Part shown: piece after piece, positions 56,696 through 64,000 of the stretch
How the letters are laid out: every line of letters starts with the position of its first letter
Numbering within the stretch: the first letter of the stretch is position 1
Source: Effrenium voratum
Lineage: Eukaryota > Sar > Dinophyceae > Suessiales > Symbiodiniaceae
Reading direction: 5' to 3'
DNA length: 64,000 bases
Assembly (NCBI GenBank): GCA_963377175.1
Contig: CAUJNA010001890.1
Location: 953,815 to 1,017,814, forward strand
Notes under the pieces: generated by a model
Told to the model about the DNA's origin: nothing
Seen by the model: only the letters and a program-made list of their open reading frames with translations
Database searches by the model: none
Position numbers and translations under genes: made by a program

Positions 56696-57282
56696 GAGTC
56701 CGCGGATTTTTTTCCGCTGAACAAAGTGGAAAAAACAGCGGATTCCGCGGAAGAATGTTGATCCCACCAGAGGGCGCTAGTGGACCCTAGGGTTACATAG
56801 AAAGACCAAACGATGACCCTCTTCGCTTGATTGCTGTTGATCCCTCTGCACAAAACATAACATTTTGTGGGTTTCGTGGAAAACCCAACTTGAGTTCCCA
56901 AAAAGTTGAAGTCTAAAGATCCAACTCAATAGCAGTCAAGTTCGGACCCCAGACTCAACGGGCTTTAATAAACGGAGGTTTCCATGTAACGCGGCGAGCA
57001 ACGGCAGGACACTTCAGGATTGCTTCACGCCTTTGAGAAAACCAAGAACCTGTGAACTGAGAGTACTCTTCTAGGAAAGACTTGTGGTTGATTCGCGGAA
57101 CAAATGGGTGTGGGTCAAACATAAGTTTTCAAAATGGAACCCTGGTGAATGGCAACAACTACTAAACCTGCGATACTGCAGCTGCGCGTCACACCAAAAG
57201 CCTAGCCCGCTGGTGGTTTAATGTTGACCCATCCTTTATTGCCCCGAATTGTTGGCTGGTTTTCATTTGCCAACAAAAAGGC

Positions 57283-57384
57283 TACCTGGACCATCCAAGA
57301 TTCAATCAAACATGGGTAAATGCAACCCAAAGTTATGGTTGGTAAAGGTCCCTTTCTTTATGGGGTAGTTCGAGCGTCCAGGTA
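57283..57384. mobile_element. ACCTGGACCCTC-family element, variant
   Basis: ACCTGGACCATCCAAGATTC at the left, GTAGTTCGAGCGTCCAGGT at the right. Shares AAGATTCAATCAAACAT with the element at 61163, so these two form a subfamily. Confidence 0.72.
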
Positions 57385-58029
57385 TTCAGCCCCAAACGTC
57401 CAGATTGCAAGTTGTGTCCCCAAGAAGGCGTATTAAGGCCCTAATCATTCCCTTAAAAGGCGGGTGGTCTTGGCGCGATTGAAGAAACCTCAGGGGTTAA
57501 ACATCACCCCTAAGGGACTCTCACCTTAGGATGGGCCAAAACTCAAGGTGGAGGTATGCATGCTTACGTGGTATATATATATATATGACCTGCAGCCTCC
57601 AACTCCTCATGGCGATGCCTGAACATCCCCTTCACCCAGTGATTCCTTTTTGCTGCGCGGTCGCCAACCCAGCCCTTCCCGTGTTTATTGTAACCAGGGA
57701 CCATCAGGCAAGATTGAGGGGTTGGACACCGGCTGAAGACATCAGAAGGGTTTAGGGTAGGTAGCCAAGGAAACTGCCCTTGCAACTACATGAACATACA
57801 CCCCCCCTGGAAAACCAGACTAGCTGGTGTCCTTTTCCCGTCACACCGGCCAACAGGGTGGTTTCCCAAAACAAACAAAAAGCAACCGCGGAGAAAAATA
57901 ATGCCCACCCACCCCCAAACAAGAAACAACGCAAAAAAAGGTGCCCCGACTTTGTCCCGCTCCCCGCTCGGCCTTTTGCAAAAACACGGGAAAACACACA
58001 AATTGCCCCCCCACCCAGGCTCGACCGGG

Positions 58030-58140
58030 ATCAAACAAATCGACCGCAAGGCGCAGGGCCACGCAGAGCTGAAGACGTAGACCTGCAGAGGCCAGCACTC
58101 GCACCTCGAGTCGCAGCCCGCGTCGCGCCCCAGAACCAAG
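58030..58140 (-). CDS. Candidate exon
   Basis: Minus frame GLRLEVRVLASAGLRLQLCV then ALRLAVDLF, partly similar to the exon at 54010-54160. All three minus frames are open; this one is chosen for that similarity. Confidence 0.4.
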
Positions 58141-58199
58141 AAGCTGCCTGGGGTTTGGTGGCGTTGCCCGTAGAAAAAAACCCTCCCCAAAAAGAGAAA

Positions 58200-58282
58200 A
58201 GGGTGGGCTCAACAAAAAAGGGTGGCCTCAACAAAAAAGGGTAGCCTCAACAAAAAAACAAAAAAGGGTAGCCTCAACAACA
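58200..58282. repeat. ~20-bp tandem, GGGTAGCCTCAACAAAAAA
   Basis: Four imperfect units of GGGTGGCCTCAACAAAAAA type. Confidence 0.85.
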
Positions 58283-58683
58283 CACAACCCATGTGTGTGT
58301 GTGTTTGTTGTTGTTGAGGGTGCCCTTTGTGGGGTGGTTCTACGAGCAAACCCAGATGGGCAACAACAAGTTGTTGTGTTTTTGAGGGGAGGGTACCCGG
58401 GCAGTCAGAGAAGTCATAGTGCCACGCTTCCTTTTTCTTCCAGTTGCAGGACTTGGATAGACAATTTATGGGCCTGAATTTTCATCGGGACCCTCGAGTG
58501 AATTTAGTATATTGCCACCCCAACAAAACAATCCCAAAAGGCCCAAAAGGGTGTGTGTGTGTGTGTTCTTGACGGTACCCTTTCGGGGGGGTTCCAAAAG
58601 GAAATTGAAAGCAAACATCACCAGTTTGGGGGAGTTCATTTGGTTGTTTAACCAACTTTGTGAAACACAAATGCATGTGTGGC

Positions 58684-58684
<1 letters not shown>

Positions 58685-58717
<33 letters not shown>
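58685..58717. repeat. (GT)n microsatellite
   Basis: About 16 GT units. Confidence 0.95.
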
Positions 58718-58719
<2 letters not shown>

Positions 58720-59081
58720 ACGTCTCGTTGCAAAGACATGTGACGCAAATTGCGTCCGGGGGGATCCTTGACTGGGCCCTTCCTTTTTAGTTTCTCTTCT
58801 TCTTGATTTGAACTAAGGTCTCATGCTCACACCTGTCCGTTCTTCATTGGAGCGGAGAGGCCGCGCAAGTTGGATCTGTCAACACGTTTGACAGAGCCCC
58901 TCTTTTCGGTTTTCTTCCGTTTTCTCGGATGTGTTCGGCGACGTTGGTTGGTTTGGGGGCCCCGCCAAAACAATACAGTCGAGCGCTGAGGGCTGGTGAC
59001 CACAGCTTCCGATTTGTTACCAGCAGGGGGATATGTTTGAGGTCAGATGGCATTAGACTACTTTCCTTTGGGAAGTACCAC

Positions 59082-59118
59082 AAGTGTGTGTGTGTGTGCG
59101 CGTGTGTCTGTGTCTGTG

Positions 59119-59149
<31 letters not shown>

Positions 59150-59304
59150 TTGTTTGTTTGTTTGTTTGTTTGTTTGTTTGTTTGTTTGTTTGTTTGTTTG
59201 TTTGTTTGTTTGTTTGTGTGTGTGTGTGTGTTTGTTTGTTTGTCTGTTTGTTCGCTTGCTTGTGTGTTTCTTTGTTTATTGTTTATTTGTTTTGTTTGTT
59301 TGTT
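59082..59304. repeat. Compound (GT)n / (TTTG)n
   Basis: GT/CTGT-type to about 59146, (TTTG)n to about 59216, GT again, then mixed TTTG/CTTG to 59304. The complementary AAAC array lies at 61914-62166. Confidence 0.95.
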
Positions 59305-59999
59305 GGGGAAGGCCAACACCGGGTTGGTTTCAAGAGATGTCAAAGGGAAAACCTCCATTTTGGGGGTCCCCTGCTTCTTGTACAGAGAAATCAACTTGCA
59401 AGTTAAGTCCTCTTAAGTCATATTCAATGTGATTAAGACATGCAATGTGAATTAACTTCAACATGACGTTAGGCATATCTTGAGCTATGATACACATAAA
59501 TATGTAAATATGTATACTTGTATCCATGCACTCTGTTATAGGTGTCGCTTAAAATCCAGACGGCCATGACCATCCCTACCCGCTCCCTACCCACCCTACG
59601 GAACAAAGGTGTTATGTTGCCATTAGTCTTCCCCAAAAATATACATATGTTATTTTTGAGTTTTGAAGGGACAGCAAACGGACAACAGCCCCTTTAAGGG
59701 ATGCAACAAATCAAACAAAAGACACACCCTAGTATTTTCTGACTCTGCTCCATGTTTAGCCTACCCCAACAAACTACCTGAAACTGGGCTGGAATCTTGA
59801 GGGTCCAGGTAAATCGAAGACCTCTTGATGAATCCCCACTACAGCAATGCATCCCCACTAAAGCAGGGACCTCAAGGACACCCCTCTATTCATCCACCAG
59901 GGACTTATGACTCAGGAGTTCCCACCGCCCCAACAAATGTTACATACTTTTGCCAGCACCCTGGGCCATTCCCGACCTATCGCAGCAAAGACAACACGC

Positions 60000-60170
60000 C
60001 TTTGAACTTCGAAGACCTCGGCCGAGAGTCCGAGAGACGATCCCTCGCCGCGATCGGTCCGAGGCCCTAGCCATGTCGCTGCCGGTGTCGTGCGTCCGCA
60101 CCAAAGTCTCAGCGAAGCGACGCGTGCGTTCGCTCCCAGCGCCGTTCGCCGTGGTGTCAAGGGCAGGAAA
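60000..60170 (-). CDS. GC-rich candidate exon, strand uncertain
   Basis: Minus frame ALGANARVASLRLWCGRTTP then AATWLGPRTDRGEGSSLGLS; plus frame RDRSEALAMSLPVSCVRTKV. The GC rise suggests an exon; strand is not decided by sequence alone. Confidence 0.3.
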
Positions 60171-60752
60171 CCCGAGCCCTCGGTTGTTTGTTTGCAACGC
60201 TTGTCCATGTTGGACTTTTTACCAACAGCAAATGGAAGCACTGGCTTGGTCAAACTTTGAAGTGGGCGTAGTAACTTAGGTGTCCGATTCGCATTCGCCA
60301 AGATAGTAAGTGGTTCGGCGCCTGGGTTACAACCCCACTCCCAAACCCCCAAGTGGGGTGAGCCTTGTGATTTGTGGGTTAAAACCGAGGTGGCGACGCA
60401 CGTGCTACCTTGGTGAGTCGGACACCCTTGTCCTTCTTGTTTTACCAACAGCAACTGGCGCACTGGCTTGGTTGCTATTCTTGAAATTCTGGAGCTCATC
60501 AAGGGCAGTTTCAGGTATGGGTTTTGAAGGTATGCAGATTATATGCTACTAATATGAGACCTATGTCCTGACTTGCAAGTTTGCATTGGTGCTGTGGCAT
60601 CCATACCTTCTAAATCATACCTCCCCATGCCCTTAAGAAAGAAGCAGGCTTGGCTTTAACAAGCTTACTGCGGTTGATGCCCCTAGCGGATTTGACGGCT
60701 GTGGAACACAGGCAAGCTTTAGCATCTAAAAAGTGGCTGCTTTGGGTACCCA

Positions 60753-60815
60753 TACCTGGAGTCTCCTTCTGACCCATCTCATACTTTCTGGAGTCTCCTT
60801 CTGACCCGAATTTCT
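60753..60815. mobile_element. GAGTCTCC-family termini, two in tandem
   Basis: ACCTGGAGTCTCCTTCTGACC at 60753 and TCTGGAGTCTCCTTCTGACC about 36 bp later; no right end seen. Confidence 0.6.
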
Positions 60816-60929
60816 CGGGGGGTGATTTTTTTTTTTGGCTTTTGTGTTTTTGCTTCCGGGCGTCAAAAGGAGATGACCGTTACCCATGATTGTGTGGGTC
60901 AGTCCCGGTCACGTGCCAACCCGCCTGGG

Positions 60930-61000
60930 ACCGCCTCAGCAAGGTGACGGCGCCTTTGAAGTCCCTGACCTTCATCTTCCTCGCCAGGCAAAAAGGGTCT
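60930..61000 (-). CDS. Short candidate exon, basic
   Basis: Minus frame LARKMKVRDFKGAVTLLRRS then QAGWH. Composition is exon-like; splice sites unresolved. Confidence 0.45.
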
Positions 61001-61162
61001 TCTGTCTTCTTTTTCTGCTAGGTTATTCTCAAGTGAATAACCATATGTACAATGTGACTTTATATATTTGCAGAAATTTAAGTATATGTTTATTGATGCA
61101 AATTTAAGGTTGGACCCAACACAAGTTGGTCTCCCTTGAAATAACCACCAACAAGGGAAAGG

Positions 61163-61257
61163 CTACCTGGGCCATAGAAGATTCAATTAAACATCGGTCT
61201 GTGCGCCAAAAGTATGGTGCGAAGTCCCTTTTTGAGGGGCAGTTTGAGGGTCCAGGT
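61163..61257. mobile_element. ACCTGGACCCTC-family element, variant
   Basis: TACCTGGGCCATAGAAGATT at the left, CAGTTTGAGGGTCCAGGT at the right, 95 bp. Same subfamily as 57283-57384. Confidence 0.75.
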
Positions 61258-61913
61258 CCCTCAAGAAAAGACAAACCCAGATCTGCAATCAACGTTAGGT
61301 AAGGGGGGGGGGAGGTGGAGGGCTCTTGGGTTTCCTATACTTTTGCAAAGTTCCCTACATTTCTGCTCAACTTGGGGTTCCTCAGGTGTGGGTTGCTTAG
61401 GGGACCCCCCCTTGGACCACCGACTCCCTAATCGCCCCAACAGATACAACCAAGTTGTAGACCCCCTCAAGAAGGTAACATTTGGCTGATTGAAAGGGAC
61501 CATGGCGGGAAGCCCAAAAGGTAGAGGCATGGGTGTTTCTCGACATACAATTCGGATTTCCTGAACTGGCAAGGGTCTCGTTTTGGCTATCCCTATACAA
61601 CCAAAAGGGGGTCCGAATTCCCATTTACATGGAGTTTCTCTGGCTGCATATCCTTTAAAATGGTGGCCTTTCTTCTGGTTTGCCTTAAGCCAACCTGGCA
61701 ATTGGCTTTTGTGGGGGGGGGCGGGGGGGTAACCCTTGAAAGGGGACCCCCGGCCCAATATGAGGCAGGAAATCGGAAACATGTAACATGTTCGAGGCAA
61801 GCCCACCCCTGAAGAAACACATACTGGTGTCTGGGAGGAAACACAACACAACAAAAACCGAACGCACACGACAACCAACAAAACAAGCAACGCAAACAGA
61901 CATGGTTGCATCA

Positions 61914-62166
61914 AACACACAAACAAACAAACAAACAAACAAACAAAGACAGACAAACAAACAAGCAAGCAAACAAACAAACAAACAAACAAACAGACAA
62001 ACACAAACACAAACAAACACACAAACAAACAAACAAACAAACAAACAAACAAACAAAGAAACAAAGAAACAAAGAAACAAACAAACAAACAAACAACCAA
62101 ACAAACAAACAATCAATCAATCAAACAAAGAAACAAACAAACAAACACACAAGCAAACAAACAACA
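61914..62166. repeat. (AAAC)n tetranucleotide array
   Basis: About 250 bp of AAAC units with AGAC, AAGC and CAAT variants. Open frames on both strands (KQTN, FVCL) are artefacts. Confidence 0.96.
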
Positions 62167-62249
62167 CGACAACAGAACACAAAACACGATGCCACTGGGT
62201 GCCGCTGGGTGGCCCATCCACTACCTCGCAGTGTCGGTCCAGTACCGCC

Positions 62250-62410
62250 AGCAGGGCATCATCCCGGTCCTCGCGTTGTTGCTTCGGCCGTGGGTCTGGG
62301 AGCCTTCTGGTTCACTTCCCACTCTCAGAAAGGACCCTCCATTGCAGTGGCCCAGGCCGCCATTGACAGCACCTCAACACAAGCCCTCAAATCAGTGCCC
62401 GAGGGCTCCC
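62250..62410 (+). CDS. Plus-strand candidate exon
   Basis: Plus frame VASAVGLGAFWFTSHSQKGP then SIAVAQAAIDSTSTQALKSV, PEGSQ. Natural composition, but all other convincing exons are minus, so this may be a chance frame. Confidence 0.3.
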
Positions 62411-62555
62411 AGAAAAGGACAAGAACTTGGTGGTTCTTCACTTGGAAAAAGGGTGTGTGCGAGGACGGGTGATTTGTTCGCCATGCTGCCTGGAGTTCCA
62501 TGCCTGGCTTGGAGATGTGGCTTGCGTTTAGAGATGGATTTGCGACCAAACCCAC

Positions 62556-62652
62556 GTACCTGGACCTGAAAGAGCTACACACTAACACAGTTGAAATTCA
62601 CCAGCCATGCTGGTTGCAATAGCCCATGTTTAAGGGAATTTGAGGGTCCAGA
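62556..62652. mobile_element. ACCTGGACCCTC-family element, diverged
   Basis: TACCTGGACCTGAAAGAGC at the left, GGGAATTTGAGGGTCCAG at the right, 97 bp, interior ATAGCCCATGTTTAAG. Confidence 0.7.
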
Positions 62653-63701
62653 TAAATAATAGCTTCCTGGACCTTCAAGCTCCCGAACCGAATTCCAGTG
62701 GTTTAGCGCGCGTTGGACATACAAAGTAAATACACCTCGCAGCACTTGCCAACGCGCCGGCTGCATGAAGAAGCTTACCCCTGCAAAGCCTGATTGAATC
62801 TGTCAAAGGCCGCGAGCATTGCTGCAATAGTGTGATGCTTAGGAGTTTTAAGGGTTTCAGGTTTTTGCGGCAAAAAGTGCTAATATCCAGTCAAAGGCGG
62901 AAACAACGTGTTTTTTCAGGAGGACGAAGGTTCAGGTTCATTTGTTCCAAGGGATGCACACGCAACTAAGAACAGTGCAGTGCCTAGAGGTAAAACGTAG
63001 TTGCCCACTGTAGTGGCAACTGGAAGCAGCGCCTTTGCATTAGGACCCCTTAAGTCTGCGCTTTCAATATAGGACCTCAGGTCTGCGCGCTCAATGAGTT
63101 TAATCTGAGCTGTTACTGGTCGTGATGCCCCCCCCTCCCTTCCTCAAAACACGATGATCTTCCTTGAAGGTAACTATAAATCATGTTGACAGAGTGGGTC
63201 TTTCCCCTTGGATTCCACACTTTGCAGGCCGGGGCCAAGGCTCTACCAAGATATGATTGGACGACTTTGTTGGTTGGATCGGGTCCCAGAGTGATTCTCG
63301 CCAGGTACGGGATGACACTCTTACCCCTTAAAACTCCAAGCCCTGGGGAAGTTAATCTTTTACAGACATATAGCCCATGTTACCCAAAAAGTTTGAAAAG
63401 TTGTGTTTTTAAGAGGTAAGCACTTAAAAGACCATAGTACCAAGGGACCCTTGGGCTTTTTCTGGCTCTCAGGGATTCAGGGGATGACACCCTTCAGCCA
63501 TCTTGTCTGGTTTCCGAGCGGGTCGTTCAGTTCATTCCCGCCGCTGGTTTCCAGAGAACCTACATACTGTGGATGGAGGAACTCCGGCACCACCTCCGAA
63601 ACCCAACGGACAGATGCGATTCCCCAACGTAAATACCAACAAACCGGTGGTATTGAAATATGGATTCATTTTGTGGCGCGAAAGCTGGATCTTGCAACCT
63701 A

Positions 63702-63870
63702 CTAACTCCCCATGCCGTCCTTGGCGGTCTGCAGCGCGTTGGGCGGCCCCGGGCGCTTTGGATCAAAGGCGTCCGGGCGGATGTTGTAGCTGGCGAGCGT
63801 GGGCTTGCTGGCCACATCCAGGTTCATGGCCCCGCAATGGCAGCGCTCGGGGCCAAGAACCACAGAACCC
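63702..63870 (-). CDS. Exon, possibly terminal, unrecognised
   Basis: Minus frame SVVLGPERCHCGAMNLDVAS, KPTLASYNIRPDAFDPKRPG, PPNALQTAKDGMGS, then TAG at 63704-63702. High GC and clearly coding. If the TAG is used, a minus-strand gene ends here and extends beyond the right edge; a GA donor just before the stop is also possible. Function unknown. Confidence 0.62.
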
Positions 63871-64000
63871 CCCGGAGTCCTTTTCGGAAAACCACCGCTT
63901 TCTTGGGGTAAATGCATCGCGCAGTTTTGTTTGTGAGGGTTACTGGAATTTGTGGGCGCTTGAAAGTGCTTGGACGCGGTCTTTGTTTTGGGCACCTTCA

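Overview
This window looks like nuclear DNA from a dinoflagellate, most probably a Suessiales-type genome (Polarella or Symbiodiniaceae-like). The species is an inference. What is directly visible is tiny exons scattered through long introns, GT-AG, GC-AG and GA-AG introns with the AG|G acceptor habit of dinoflagellates, coding signal almost only on the minus strand, very long microsatellites, and dozens of ~90-120 bp elements with terminal inverted repeats. I see no bacterial operon, phage, CRISPR array or rRNA gene. Almost no full-length gene shows as one ORF. Most annotation below is exon by exon, found by frame, splice-site phase and similarity between copies.

Layout. 1-2.2 kb (minus) is the 5' part of paralog A of a TIR-like membrane protein family, running off the left edge. 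6.0-15.5 kb (minus) is paralog B of the same family in about 14 short exons. The two share a protein plan: an acidic Cys-rich N-terminus, a VDEFDxFLSHAW block, a hydrophobic segment, a [15 protein letters not shown] block, an LWC-x-FELAA block, more membrane segments, and a basic region. Their introns differ strongly. 16-21.3 kb holds isolated minus-strand exons and one clear terminal exon with stop (21239). 22-28 kb holds minus-strand exons of one or more unrecognised genes. 30.0-30.5 kb holds three consecutive exons that join in frame when two TIR elements are removed. 32-63.9 kb holds about 20 further minus-strand exons, many rich in Arg, Glu, Ala and Gln (coiled-coil-like), from one or several large unrecognised genes; possible gene ends lie at 30017 and 63702.

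Repeats dominate the rest. There are at least five TIR-element families: GAGTCTCC, ACCTGGACCCTC, CTAGGTCC, CTCAGATGCCCAG and GACCAATTTGGG. Their termini lie at exon edges in several places and carry the splice dinucleotides, so they behave as introners (intron-generating non-autonomous transposons). Large simple repeats are (GGT)n at 4.5 kb, (TTGG)n at 9.7 kb, (CA)n/(CGCA)n at 25.2-26.4 kb, (CCCACA)-type at 31.4-32.2 kb, and TTTG/AAAC arrays at 59.1 and 61.9 kb. A cluster of 15-bp, 61-bp and ~14-bp tandem arrays lies at 40.4-42.6 kb.

The main biological message is intron creation caught in the act. Paralog B has about ten introns where paralog A has about four over the same coding region. Several of the extra introns contain recognisable TIR elements, and one pair of elements can be excised by eye to give a continuous reading frame.
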